Source: Nitrospirota bacterium (GTDB taxonomy: Bacteria > Nitrospirota > Nitrospiria > 2-01-FULL-66-17). Taken from it: a stretch of 43,953 nucleotides of DNA. Positions 7,945 through 17,709 of this stretch are shown piece by piece; positions within the stretch are counted from its first letter, which is position 1, and every line of letters begins with the position of its first letter. The translations under genes and the position numbers were made by a program. Location: NCBI GenBank assembly GCA_040757335.1, contig JBFLXB010000031.1, positions 1 through 43,953 on the forward strand. The letters are read 5' to 3'. The notes beneath the pieces were generated by a model. That model saw only the letters and a program-made list of their open reading frames with translations, was not told where the DNA came from and ran no database searches.

Positions 7945-8133
7945 TCAGGGCGCCTCTGGATCGCGCGGACGCGGCGCGAACCCCGTGATCTGATCCTGCG
8001 GGATCAGCATCGTCCGTTTACAGCGACGGCATTTCAGCTCAAGCGCGCCACCCTTCCAGCGCGCCAGCAAGCCCCCGCACAAGCACCGCACCTCCGTGGC
8101 GCGGCCTCTCGCCTCCGGTTGGCGGGGAGTCAC
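7945..8133 (-). CDS. Small Com-like zinc-ribbon protein
   Basis: The product has 62 residues, starting at GTG 8131-8133. It contains two Cys pairs, CLCGG (18-22) and CRRC (35-38), separated by WKGGALELK. That is the pattern of Com-family zinc ribbons named after the phage Mu translational activator Com, where the protein binds mRNA. It ends in a Pro/Arg tail. Located between fur and the porin operon on the same strand, it could be the first cistron of that operon, because the 110 bp before the porin show no promoter. A regulatory, RNA-binding role is inference from the family resemblance. Confidence 0.65.
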   Translation of the reverse strand: MTPRQPEARGRATEVRCLCGGLLARWKGGALELKCRRCKRTMLIPQDQITGFAPRPRDPEAP

Positions 8134-8179
8134 CGGAGGCGGCCTCCCCTGCCTGACGCACCCGGGAGCGTCGAGAGGT

Positions 8180-8207
8180 AATTGATATTGGAATTAGATT
8201 TCATTTT
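8180..8207 (-). promoter_or_regulatory. AT-rich promoter/operator upstream of the Com-porin operon, possible Fur site
   Basis: A sharply AT-rich island in GC-rich surroundings, about 50-80 bp before the Com-like gene. Read on the minus strand it contains AAATGAAAT (8198-8206), the same 9-mer found just upstream of fur (8785-8793, opposite strand). It is a weak match to the GATAAT-hexamer form of a Fur box. A metal-responsive operator is likely but unproved. Confidence 0.35.
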
Positions 8208-8285
8208 CACTCACGAGGGACGCATCATAGTCTGGATCTCGCGAGGTTGTCAAGGGGTTAACGGGTTAGGTTGTTACGGATCGGT

Positions 8286-8783
8286 CTAGTGGTTGTGGTG
8301 GTGCGGGACGGGGTGCGCCCGCCGTCCTTTGTCATGACGGCCGGCCTCGCAGGCTTTGCACAATCCGTATAACTCGAGCTTGTGGAACGTGATCCGGAAA
8401 TCATGCTCACGAGCCACTTGCTCCTGGAACTCCTCGATCTGAAAATTCTCGAATTCGATGATCCGCCCGCACTGCGTGCAGATCAAATGGTCGTGGTGAG
8501 ATTTCCAGGCGACGTTGTCATAGATGGTTTTACCTTTTCCGAAGTGTCGTTCCTGGGCGAGTTCCCACTGACACAGCAACTTGAGGGTTCGATACACGGT
8601 GATAATGCCGATCGAAGGATCTTTCTTGGCGACCTCGTGGTAGAGGTCCTCGACCGTAATATGGTCCTGGTGCAGAAAAAGTTGCGCGATCAACTCACGC
8701 TGGTGAGTCAGTTTGAGCCCGTGTTCGCGAAGCCGTTCGTGCAGCAGATCTCGGGAGCGGGCCTTGATGGTGTTTTTCGCCAT
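8286..8783 (-). CDS. fur: Ferric uptake regulator family repressor
   Basis: A 165-residue Fur-family metalloregulator. The N-terminal winged helix is seen in LKLTHQRELIAQLF and IGIITVYRTLKLL (recognition helix). The C-terminal dimer/metal domain has HHDHLICTQCGRIIEF and a second CxxC pair, LYGLCKACE, matching the structural zinc site. The tail is His-rich (PHHHNH). The N-terminal extension and HDHLICTQCG fit Fur better than PerR or Zur, but metal specificity is not certain. No Shine-Dalgarno sequence precedes the ATG; instead an imperfect palindrome (8785-8800) sits directly before the start, suggesting autoregulation. The downstream minus-strand genes encode a porin and redox proteins, plausible Fur targets. 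Confidence 0.93.
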   Translation of the reverse strand: MAKNTIKARSRDLLHERLREHGLKLTHQRELIAQLFLHQDHITVEDLYHEVAKKDPSIGIITVYRTLKLLCQWELAQERHFGKGKTIYDNVAWKSHHDHLICTQCGRIIEFENFQIEEFQEQVAREHDFRITFHKLELYGLCKACEAGRHDKGRRAHPVPHHHNH

Positions 8784-8784
8784 G

Positions 8785-8800
8785 AAATGAAATTTCGTTT
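8785..8800. promoter_or_regulatory. Imperfect palindrome before fur, probable auto-operator
   Basis: AAATGAAATTTCGTTT is a 16-bp inverted repeat with one mismatch between arms. It lies one base upstream of the fur start codon. Its half-site AAATGAAAT recurs upstream of the Com-porin operon. Binding by Fur is inferred from position and shared half-site. Confidence 0.4.
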
Positions 8801-8940
8801 AGAGACAACACAATACGACGACCCCGAAGAGTCTGTCAAGGTATTGCGGCCACCAGCACTCGTGCCTTGACTTTCACCAGGGTTTCCTTACAATGGCCGT
8901 ACTTTTCGGGAAACGACCCCAGGGGTGACGAGGAGATCGC

Positions 8941-9147
8941 ATGGCGTCTGGACGGGAACGAGCAAAAGAATTACGACGGCGTCAGAAGCGCCGCCGGGAA
9001 CGACTACGCGAGCGGATCAAGACTCTGAAAGCCAAAGCACAATCCCAGGCCGCCAAGAAACCGGTCAAGGCCAAGCCCAAGCGAGAGAAACCCGCTCCGG
9101 CCGCAACCACGCCCGAGTCGGCCGCGCCGACCGGTCAGCCAAGCTGA
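8941..9147 (+). CDS. Small Lys/Arg/Ala-rich basic protein
   Basis: A 68-residue protein with GAGGAG ending about 5 bases before its ATG. The first 30 residues are an extremely basic helix (RRRQKRRRERLRERIK). They are followed by Lys/Ala/Pro-rich repeats (AKKPVKAKPKREK) and an Ala/Pro/Thr tail, a composition like histone H1-type or ribosome-associated bacterial proteins. It is divergent from fur and convergent with the GAF/ANTAR gene. Nucleic-acid binding is inferred from charge alone; no domain is recognised. Confidence 0.65.
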   Translation: MASGRERAKELRRRQKRRRERLRERIKTLKAKAQSQAAKKPVKAKPKREKPAPAATTPESAAPTGQPS

Positions 9148-9151
9148 CGGC

Positions 9152-9172
9152 ACGCGGTTCGGAAAACCGCGT
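9152..9172. terminator. Bidirectional hairpin terminator
   Basis: ACGCGGTT, loop CGGAA, AACCGCGT forms a perfect 8-bp stem between two convergent genes. The A-run on the right arm side gives a short U-run on the minus-strand transcript only weakly, so termination strength is uncertain. The hairpin ends on the last base of the leftward gene's stop codon. Confidence 0.6.
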
Positions 9173-10413
9173 CAGAGCCGATTGCGGGCTGTGACGATCA
9201 CGGCTTCAGCGACCTGCCGCATCGGCCGGCGGTTGTTCATGCTCTGCCGTTGGAGGACGCGGAACGCTTCTTCTTCGGTCAGACGGCGATCCCGCATCAG
9301 GATTCCTTTGGCCTTCTCGACCAGCTTCCGCAACTCCAGCGCATCGTGCATTTGAGCGCTTTCCTGCATCAATCGCGTGTTCTCGATCGCCACCGCCGCT
9401 TGATTCGCGATCGCCTGCAAGAGCTCGATCTCATCCGACAGGAAAACGTGCGGAGCGGCGGTGTAACTGTTGATCACGCCCACCGCGCGGTTCTGGTAGA
9501 GCATCGGCACCGAGAGTAGCGACCGCAGCCCCTCGCGGCGTGCAAGGTCGGGATAGGCGTAGCCGGGATCGGCGGTCACGTCGAAGACCGCGATCGGGCG
9601 TTTTTCCAATACCGCGCGCCCGCTCACGGCTTCGCCGATCTTGAGTGGTGGTTTGCTCCGGTACGCGTCCGACAGACTCTGCGTCGCCGCGATACGAAGC
9701 TCCCGGCGTTCGTCGTCGGTGAGCATAATCGAGCAGATTGCCGACCCCATGGTGCGCGCCGTGATGGTCACGATCAGGTGTAACATCTCCTCGAGGTAGC
9801 GCGTCGACGTAATGGTGGTGCTCACCTGGAGCAGCGTTTCAAGCTGGAGCGTCTTGCGCCGCATGGCCTCGTAGAGGCTGGCGTTTTCGATGGCCCCGCC
9901 GACCTGATGGCCGATCGCGGTCAGCAGCGCGATTTCCGACCCGCTGTGCCGGTGAGAGCGGCGGTGTTGGACGTTGATCACGCCGATGACTTCGTTCTTG
10001 GCGATCACCGGCACGGAGAGAAACGCCTGGTAGCGGTCTTCGGGCAGGTTGTGGAAACACTTGAACCGCGGGTCCTCGCTCGCGTTCTTGTCGATGGCCA
10101 CGGGCGTGCGCTCGCGCGCCACCCACCCGGTGATCCCCTCTCCCATCTCAAGCTTGATCCGCCCGATCAGGCGCGGGTGGGGCTGCTTGGAGGCCCTGAG
10201 CACCAGCTCTCTGCGCGCGCCGTCCACCAGGTAGAGAAAGGCCGCGTCACCACCAGTGACCTCCACGACCAGATCGATGATTTGCCGGAGCACCGCTTCC
10301 TGGTCGAGGGTCCCACTGATGGTTTCGCTGATCCGGCGCAACACGTCCAACTCGCGGTTGGTCTCGCGGAGCGCTTTCGCCGTGGAGCGAGGGAGGCGGG
10401 ATCGCGTGGTCAT
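9172..10413 (-). CDS. GAF-GAF-ANTAR regulator
   Basis: A 413-residue protein. It has a short N-terminal helix, then two GAF sensor domains at about 37-175 (GRIKLEMGEGITGWVA...FLSVPVIAKNEVIGVINV) and 195-340 (PPLKIGEAVSGRAVL...LLSVPMLYQNRAVGVINS), with a linking signalling helix after each. The C-terminus (about 352-410) is an ANTAR domain: KLVEKAKGILMRDRRLTEEEAF then a three-helix bundle. ANTAR domains bind paired RNA hairpins and prevent transcription termination. This protein should therefore couple a small-molecule or redox signal to antitermination. It lacks a receiver domain and no histidine kinase is adjacent. Target transcripts are not identifiable here. Confidence 0.93.
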   Translation of the reverse strand: MTTRSRLPRSTAKALRETNRELDVLRRISETISGTLDQEAVLRQIIDLVVEVTGGDAAFLYLVDGARRELVLRASKQPHPRLIGRIKLEMGEGITGWVARERTPVAIDKNASEDPRFKCFHNLPEDRYQAFLSVPVIAKNEVIGVINVQHRRSHRHSGSEIALLTAIGHQVGGAIENASLYEAMRRKTLQLETLLQVSTTITSTRYLEEMLHLIVTITARTMGSAICSIMLTDDERRELRIAATQSLSDAYRSKPPLKIGEAVSGRAVLEKRPIAVFDVTADPGYAYPDLARREGLRSLLSVPMLYQNRAVGVINSYTAAPHVFLSDEIELLQAIANQAAVAIENTRLMQESAQMHDALELRKLVEKAKGILMRDRRLTEEEAFRVLQRQSMNNRRPMRQVAEAVIVTARNRL

Positions 10414-10458
10414 GGCGCGGGCATTCTAGCAGTCCACACCCAAAGTCTCAAACAGGGC

Positions 10459-12081
10459 TCACTCCGACGTCACCAGAAGGTCGTATGTCCCCAGCTCCCC
10501 GGCCGAGGGAGGGGCATCCGGGGACCGCGTGATCCGGATGATATACGGCGTGCCCATCGTGGCCGTGAAGGTCACGCTGGAGGACAACGTGGTGGCGTCG
10601 TTCGGAGGGCAGCTCGCCAGGGCACACGATAGGGAGTACGTCTGACCGTTGAGGTTGTCCGCGGCCGTGCCGTCGTCGGAAAGGCTCAGCACATCCAGGA
10701 CGGTGTCCGCGGCATTGGAGACGCGGGCATCGCACACCACGGGAAAACCCGTACAGCGAGACGTCGCCACCGTAAACGTCCCAACGGCGGGAGCGGTGAA
10801 CGCGACATAGTCGATGTCGCCCCCCGGATACAACGAGTGGTGCTGGACGGCCGTCGGGTTGTTCCCCACGAAGAGCTCGATCGGCTTGGCCCGCGACGGG
10901 TCGTCATCGTTGCCCCCGGCTTCTTGGTCGTCGGCCCACAGGTCGATACTCCGGGCCTCCAGAATCGGCTGCAGGTCGCCGGGATTTGCCGATTGCCACG
11001 CGATCCAAAAGTCCTCGAAGCTCACGGGTGAAGTCGCAAGCCCGCTCACCACGCCCCATACCGCAGGAAGGAGCCCGCTCAGAGAACCGGCGCCCTCGTC
11101 CGCATCATCGGCGTCGTGCGCATCCCACAACACCGCGGCGACAGCGAGTTCGTTGGTGTCGTACCGGGTCGCCGTGCCGAACGAAGGGCCTTCGATCTCG
11201 AACACCAGGCGGACCCCTGTTCCGCTCGTGTCCACGTGCACGGGATCGTTTCGCACCACGCTGGAGAAGAACGTGGCCCAGCCCTCCGACCATGCCAGAC
11301 GGAGGTCCAGCGTCTCGTCTCCCAAGACGTGGGGACCTCCGGGCGAATCATCGCGGGAATACACGTCGAGAACGTAGTGGCCGTATTCGTGGAGCAACAC
11401 GGCGTCGTCAAACTCGTCGGGGTCCGCCGTTGTCCCCAGGACTGTGATGGCTTTGGCCGAGGGGTCGTAGCTAGTACCCGACGAGTTACCGGGGAACCAG
11501 AACCATACCAGCGGCGATACCGGTGCGGCGCCGGTGAGGTTCTCGACCACCTCTGCACCGCGAACGCCTTGATCCAGAATATTGAACGCCCCGGCTCCGA
11601 GGCCGCTTCGCGCCTCCAGCCCCTGAACCGACTGGATCTCCCCGTCACCCGCATCGTCATAGGCCGAGGAAGCCAAGCCGTACAGAAACGGCTCCGCCGC
11701 GGAGCGCTGCACGCTGACCCGGTATCGATCGACTGAGGAAAGGACGCGGAGGTACACACCGACTCGGCCCGGGTTGTTGAACGTGATCTGGAATCGTCCG
11801 TCGCCATCCGTCTGTCCTGAAGCCAGCACCGCGCCGGTTTGGCAGCTGATCAGTTCGACGTCGGCGTATCGGATCGGTGTGGGCGTCACGGCGCCGGTCG
11901 GCCCCTGCGGCGTGATGACCCGCTTGGAATACGTGGCGAGCCCCTCCGCCACGCCGGCTCCTCCCACCTCGGCGCGTCCCTCGAACATGCCACACGACGT
12001 ACCCAAACTCCGCGGTGATCCGTCCTGGCAGCCCAACACGGCCAGAGCCAGGAGGGCGCCTCCCACGCGAACCGCGGACAC
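10459..12081 (-). CDS. Lipoprotein zinc metalloprotease with C-terminal PPC-like domain
   Basis: A 540-residue exported protein. It has a signal peptide with lipobox VLGC (Cys18). A carboxypeptidase-regulatory-like beta domain follows at about 70-125 (ADVELISCQTGAVLASGQTDGDGRF). The zinc motif is HEYGH at 231-235, with the third ligand probably Glu266 in AWSEGWATFF, a gluzincin arrangement. The C-terminal part, about 390-540, contains GGDIDYVAFTAPAVGTFTV, resembling bacterial pre-peptidase C-terminal (PPC) domains. It starts at GTG, 4 nt after the stop of the zinc-ribbon gene, so it is likely co-transcribed. It probably acts on the cell surface or in the periplasm; substrate unknown. Confidence 0.85.
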   Translation of the reverse strand: MSAVRVGGALLALAVLGCQDGSPRSLGTSCGMFEGRAEVGGAGVAEGLATYSKRVITPQGPTGAVTPTPIRYADVELISCQTGAVLASGQTDGDGRFQITFNNPGRVGVYLRVLSSVDRYRVSVQRSAAEPFLYGLASSAYDDAGDGEIQSVQGLEARSGLGAGAFNILDQGVRGAEVVENLTGAAPVSPLVWFWFPGNSSGTSYDPSAKAITVLGTTADPDEFDDAVLLHEYGHYVLDVYSRDDSPGGPHVLGDETLDLRLAWSEGWATFFSSVVRNDPVHVDTSGTGVRLVFEIEGPSFGTATRYDTNELAVAAVLWDAHDADDADEGAGSLSGLLPAVWGVVSGLATSPVSFEDFWIAWQSANPGDLQPILEARSIDLWADDQEAGGNDDDPSRAKPIELFVGNNPTAVQHHSLYPGGDIDYVAFTAPAVGTFTVATSRCTGFPVVCDARVSNAADTVLDVLSLSDDGTAADNLNGQTYSLSCALASCPPNDATTLSSSVTFTATMGTPYIIRITRSPDAPPSAGELGTYDLLVTSE

Positions 12082-12085
12082 GATG

Positions 12086-12814
12086 TCAGGCTTTTTGCGA
12101 GGCCAGCTCGGGCGTCGGCCAGAACAGAATGCGGTGGCAGTAGGTGCAGGTCAGTAACTTGTCGTTCTTGCGAAGGTCGGCGATGAGTTGCGGAGGGAGC
12201 GCTAGTCGGCACCCTTGACACGCGCCGTTCTTCAGGGGAACCACGGCGAGCCCTTTGCGCGTCGTCTTGAGATGGTTGTACGTCTGGCGGTTGGAGGGCG
12301 AGAGCTGCGCCGCAACGGCCTTCGCATCGGCCGAGAGACGCTCGGTCTCCACCTCCATCGCCCGCTGCTCGGCCTCGATGCGGGCGCGCTCCTGCTCGTA
12401 GTCCCGCTTGCGGGCCGCCAAGGCATCTTCCCGCTCTTTGATGGTGCGCCCAAGCGCCTCGGCACGATCCATCATCTCGATCAGGCGCTCCTCGACCGTC
12501 CCCTTTTCCTGCTGAGCCAACTCAATTTCAAACAGATGCGCCTGGTATTCCTTATTGGACTTGATCTCTCCGGATCGCCCCTTGAGCTTTTCGATCCGCT
12601 CCTCCCGCTCCTTGAGGTCCTGTTCCTTGTCGCGTCGATCCCGGTTCAGCGTGTCGAGGTCGCCTTTGACCTTTGTCAGTTCCGCGGTCGCGTCTTCGAC
12701 GGGCTTGGTCGCTGCTTCGATCAGGAGGGGCACCTGACGACGCTTCTCCGCGTTGGCGTCGAGCTGCGTGTCGAGATCCTGGAGTCGGATGAGGAGTGCA
12801 AGTTGTTCGTTCAA
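12086..12814 (-). CDS. Coiled-coil protein with C4 zinc ribbon (CT398/CdsZ-like)
   Basis: A 242-residue protein. Residues 1-170 form a long antiparallel coiled coil rich in E, K and R. Residues about 195-235 are a C4 zinc ribbon: CQGC then CTYC (ACQGCRLALPP...LLTCTYCHRIL). This is the architecture of the Chlamydia CT398/CdsZ family (former DUF164), found across bacteria and often linked to RpoN or secretion proteins; its bacterial role is poorly defined. It follows the tRNA in the rpoD direction and precedes the metalloprotease by 4 nt. No enzyme motif is present. Confidence 0.88.
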   Translation of the reverse strand: MNEQLALLIRLQDLDTQLDANAEKRRQVPLLIEAATKPVEDATAELTKVKGDLDTLNRDRRDKEQDLKEREERIEKLKGRSGEIKSNKEYQAHLFEIELAQQEKGTVEERLIEMMDRAEALGRTIKEREDALAARKRDYEQERARIEAEQRAMEVETERLSADAKAVAAQLSPSNRQTYNHLKTTRKGLAVVPLKNGACQGCRLALPPQLIADLRKNDKLLTCTYCHRILFWPTPELASQKA

Positions 12815-12915
12815 TCAGGTCCTTGGATGGTAGGGGCATTCATGTGAACGCTCCTACAGGCGTCGTGGAGTTGGGCCGACCACTTTCGTCGCGGCCGCAT
12901 GCGTTGTTCCTGTTG

Positions 12916-12989
12916 TGGGCCCACCAGGACTCGAACCTGGGACCAACCGGTTATGAGCCGGCAGCTCTGACCAACTGAGCTATGGGCCC
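12916..12989 (-). tRNA. tRNA with CAU anticodon (tRNA-Ile2 or elongator tRNA-Met)
   Basis: A complete cloverleaf reads on the minus strand. The acceptor is GGGCCCA/TGGGCCC, the D stem GCTC/GAGC, and the anticodon stem GCCGG/CCGGT with loop CTCATAA. The T arm is CCAGG TTCGAGT CCTGG and the discriminator A. CCA is not encoded. The CAU anticodon with a GGCTCATAACCG core resembles lysidine-modified tRNA-Ile2, but elongator Met cannot be excluded by eye. It lies between rpoD and the zinc-ribbon gene, all on one strand. Confidence 0.95.
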
Positions 12990-13055
12990 CACCGAGCTTG
13001 CTGGGCCGAACGTAGGCGCCGTCCTCCCGCGCCGAGGCTCGGTGTCTTTTGCCTC

Positions 13056-14876
<1,821 letters not shown>

Positions 14877-14912
14877 GAACGCTACGCTCCCGCCGCCCGC
14901 TTGACGCACCGT

Positions 14913-16793
14913 CTACGAGGCCGCCGCATGTGAGCCTCGATGTTGTTCGATCTCCATGATCTCTCTCTTGAGTCGGTCGAGTTCACGCTGTAATTGCTCT
15001 CGTTCTCCCTGATCGCGGCATTGATCAATCGCTCGGGGCAGTTCCCCCACGCGGCGTTCGTGTTGAGTACGGCGGACTCTCACCACGCAGTCGCGGATCT
15101 GCTGATCGGGATCATCTCCATCGAACGGGTAGGTCGCCAGTTTGGCGATCGCGCCCGCCACGTCGTCACGTCCCTCGGCCAGGGCGCGATCGCGAAGGGT
15201 GATGGCCAGATCGGCGTCACGCGACCCGATCTCTTCCCGCGCCAACTCGACCACCGACCGCAACGTCTCGTCCGTCAGGGCGTCGCTGGAGATACGGGAA
15301 AGCAGCGCCGCGGCCAACCGACCCTGGATCAACGCGGCGGCAACGACCTCCTCCGCGTGCGGCCACGCGCGACGCGCTTTCGAGGCGGGGTGGCGCGCAC
15401 CTCCGGGCGATGGTTGCGACGTCCCCCCGACGGCCGCGTGCCGTCCGCGTTGCAGCTCCGCGCGCAAGGACGACTCCGCCACCCGGATGCGGTCGGCGAG
15501 CCATCTCAGGTGGTGGTCGCGGTCGATCGCGTTGACGAGTTTCGCGATGACGGGCAGCGCGCGCGCTGCCGCGGCCTTCTTCGCCTCCGTCGAGCGATAG
15601 TCCCCCGGAGGTACCAGATGGTTCAGCACGAATTCGGTAAGGCTGACGGCCTGCTCCAGCACCGCGCGAAACACGTCGGGTCCGTCTTCGTGAAGCACCC
15701 GGTCGGGGTCCTTTCCGGTCGGGAGCGACGCCACGTCCACGCGCAGATCCATGGGGGCGAACAGGTCGACGGTCCGGAGCGCGGCGCGCACGCCGGCGGC
15801 GTCCGGATCAAACACCAGGCACACGCGACTGACCAAACGGCGGATCGTCTCCAAGTGCGCGGGGGTCAACGCGGTGCCCAGCGTCGCGACCACGTTGCTG
15901 AAACCGGCTTGGTGCGCCGCGATCACGTCGAAATAACCCTCGACCACAACCAGCACCCCGCTCGCCGCCAACGACTGGCGCGCGCGATCCAGCGCGAACA
16001 GGTGCCGGCCCTTGGTAAAGATCGGCGTATCCGGTGAATTCAAGTATTTGGGGAGCGCGTCGTCCAGCACCCGTCCCCCGAACGCCACGACCTGACCGTG
16101 CGCGTCGCGGATCGGACAGATCAGTCGGTGCCGAAAGCGGTCGTACCACCCGCCCCCCTGGCTCCGCGGAACCGCCAGGCCCGCGTCTTCGAGCTGCGCC
16201 GGGGTCCACCCTTTGCTGGTCAAGGCCGTCAACGCGTCATCCCAGGACGACGCCGCATAGCCGAGTCCGAAGGCTTCAAGCGCGTCGGCGGTGACGCGGC
16301 GCGATTGGATATAGCGACGGGCGATGTCCCCTTCTCGGCCGGCCAGCCGCCGCCGGAAATGGTCGGCGGCCGCGACGTGGATGTCGTACAACAGTTGGCG
16401 GCGTCGGTCGGCCCCCGAGGATTCGCTCGTGGGGAGCGGCACGCCGGCTTTGCGGGCCAGCCACTGAACCGCCTCGGGAAAACTCACCGACTCGCGCTGC
16501 ATGACGAACGCGAAGAGATCACCGCCGGCCCCGCAGCCGAAACAATGGTACAACTGCTTCGAGGCGCTCACCGTAAACGACGGGCGTTTCTCCGCGTGAA
16601 AGGGACAGAGCCCGACGGCGTTTTGGCCGGTACGCTTCAGCGAGACGTGAGTGCCGATGAACTCGACGAGGTCCACTCGCTCGCGGATCGCGCGAAGCAC
16701 CGCGTCGGAAAACCCTCGCACGGGACGACCTACTCGGCCCGGTCCGGGAACCGCCCGCTCAGCAGCGGGAGGATCGTGAGCTGTCAACGCCAT
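14913..16793 (-). CDS. dnaG: DNA primase
   Basis: A 626-residue primase that lays RNA primers at replication forks. The N-terminal CHC2 zinc finger shows VGLCPFHAEKRPSF and YHCFGCGAGGDLF. The TOPRIM core includes GVLVVVEGYFDVIAAHQAG with the catalytic Glu, and VCLVFDPDAAG with the DPD metal motif. The C-terminal helicase-interacting region is divergent. The ATG directly abuts the stop of the YqeY gene (TAAATG). The first 24 residues are Pro/Ala-rich and not typical of DnaG, so a GTG at 16719-16721 (before RGFSDAVLRAIRERVDLVEF) is a serious alternative start. Confidence 0.97.
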   Translation of the reverse strand: MALTAHDPPAAERAVPGPGRVGRPVRGFSDAVLRAIRERVDLVEFIGTHVSLKRTGQNAVGLCPFHAEKRPSFTVSASKQLYHCFGCGAGGDLFAFVMQRESVSFPEAVQWLARKAGVPLPTSESSGADRRRQLLYDIHVAAADHFRRRLAGREGDIARRYIQSRRVTADALEAFGLGYAASSWDDALTALTSKGWTPAQLEDAGLAVPRSQGGGWYDRFRHRLICPIRDAHGQVVAFGGRVLDDALPKYLNSPDTPIFTKGRHLFALDRARQSLAASGVLVVVEGYFDVIAAHQAGFSNVVATLGTALTPAHLETIRRLVSRVCLVFDPDAAGVRAALRTVDLFAPMDLRVDVASLPTGKDPDRVLHEDGPDVFRAVLEQAVSLTEFVLNHLVPPGDYRSTEAKKAAAARALPVIAKLVNAIDRDHHLRWLADRIRVAESSLRAELQRGRHAAVGGTSQPSPGGARHPASKARRAWPHAEEVVAAALIQGRLAAALLSRISSDALTDETLRSVVELAREEIGSRDADLAITLRDRALAEGRDDVAGAIAKLATYPFDGDDPDQQIRDCVVRVRRTQHERRVGELPRAIDQCRDQGEREQLQRELDRLKREIMEIEQHRGSHAAAS

Positions 16794-17261
16794 TTAGGCT
16801 GACGATGGAAGGCGCTCCAAATATCGTTTGACCGCCGCGTTGACGGTCCCACCCTCCGCGCGTCCCGCGACGCGGGACATGGTCGTTTTCATGACCTTTC
16901 CCATGTCTTTGACGCCGGACGCACCGATCTCCGCACCGACCTCGCGCACCAGGTCGTCCAGCTCGTGCTCCGAGAGCGGCGGTGGAAGATAGGACTGGAG
17001 GATCGCCACTTCTTCTTCCTCTTTGGCGACGAGATCGGATCGGCCGGCCTTTCGGAATTGCTCGATCGAGTCTCGCCGCTGTTTGATGCCGCCGTGAATG
17101 ACTTCCAGGACGTCGTGGTCGGTGAGGGGACGGTCCTTACCTCGATCGATTTCCCGGTTCTTCAGGGCGGCGCGGATCATGCGAATGGTGGAGACCTTCG
17201 CGGTTTGGCCGCTCCGCATCGCCTCCTTCATCTCTTCCACCAACCGTTCCTGGAGAGCCAT
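16794..17261 (-). CDS. GatB/YqeY family protein
   Basis: A 155-residue YqeY-type protein: a helical N-terminal part (LQERLVEEMKEAMRSGQ, TIRMIRAALKNREID) and a C-terminal tail-like domain shared with the GatB amidotransferase subunit (GKVMKTTMSRVAGRAEGGTV, then NAAVKRYL). It possibly binds tRNA, but the biological role of stand-alone YqeY is unsettled. The start at ATG 17259-17261 is supported by the family N-terminus; the open frame extends far upstream but that extension overlaps HIT and hisIE. The stop abuts the dnaG start. YqeY next to dnaG/rpoD is a recurring arrangement. Confidence 0.93.
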   Translation of the reverse strand: MALQERLVEEMKEAMRSGQTAKVSTIRMIRAALKNREIDRGKDRPLTDHDVLEVIHGGIKQRRDSIEQFRKAGRSDLVAKEEEEVAILQSYLPPPLSEHELDDLVREVGAEIGASGVKDMGKVMKTTMSRVAGRAEGGTVNAAVKRYLERLPSSA

Positions 17262-17323
17262 TATTCCCCGTTCGCGTGAGGGGGTAAAAAGGTCATTATT
17301 ATACGGAAACGCTTTCAGAAGGG

Positions 17324-17674
17324 TCAACCGGGCGGCCACGTCATCGGGCGCCCTCCGAGCAAATGCACGTGAAGGTGGAACACGGTTTGGCCGCCGTCGG
17401 GTCCCGTGTTGATCACGGCCCGGTAGCCCGACGACGCGACGCCGGTCTGCATTGCCAACCGGTTCACGCACGCGAAGAGGGACGAGATGATCGAGGCATC
17501 CGCGTCCGCGAGCGCTTGCAAGCCGTTGACGTGAGTTTTCGGGATGATCAGGAGGTGGACCGGCGCTTTGGGGGCGATGTCCTGAAACGCGAGCACCTCG
17601 TCGGTCTCGTAAACGATCGTGGCCGGAAGCTCCCGGCGGACGATCCTGCAGAACAGACACGAGGATGCGCTCAT
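17324..17674 (-). CDS. HIT family (HINT-like) nucleotide hydrolase
   Basis: A 116-residue protein with the full HINT signature: CLFCRIVRRELPATIVYE at the N-terminus, APVHLLIIPKTHV in the middle and the histidine triad GQTVFHLHVHLLGG near the C-terminus. It has the standard HINT length. Such proteins hydrolyse adenosine phosphoramidates; the central His of HxHxH is the nucleophile. It sits 35 nt downstream of hisIE and before YqeY. Placement after the histidine genes recurs in related genomes, although no pathway role is proved. Confidence 0.93.
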   Translation of the reverse strand: MSASSCLFCRIVRRELPATIVYETDEVLAFQDIAPKAPVHLLIIPKTHVNGLQALADADASIISSLFACVNRLAMQTGVASSGYRAVINTGPDGGQTVFHLHVHLLGGRPMTWPPG

Positions 17675-17709
17675 GCCGTCTCCTATTCAGCGGGAAGGCA
17701 CTGTGTGGA

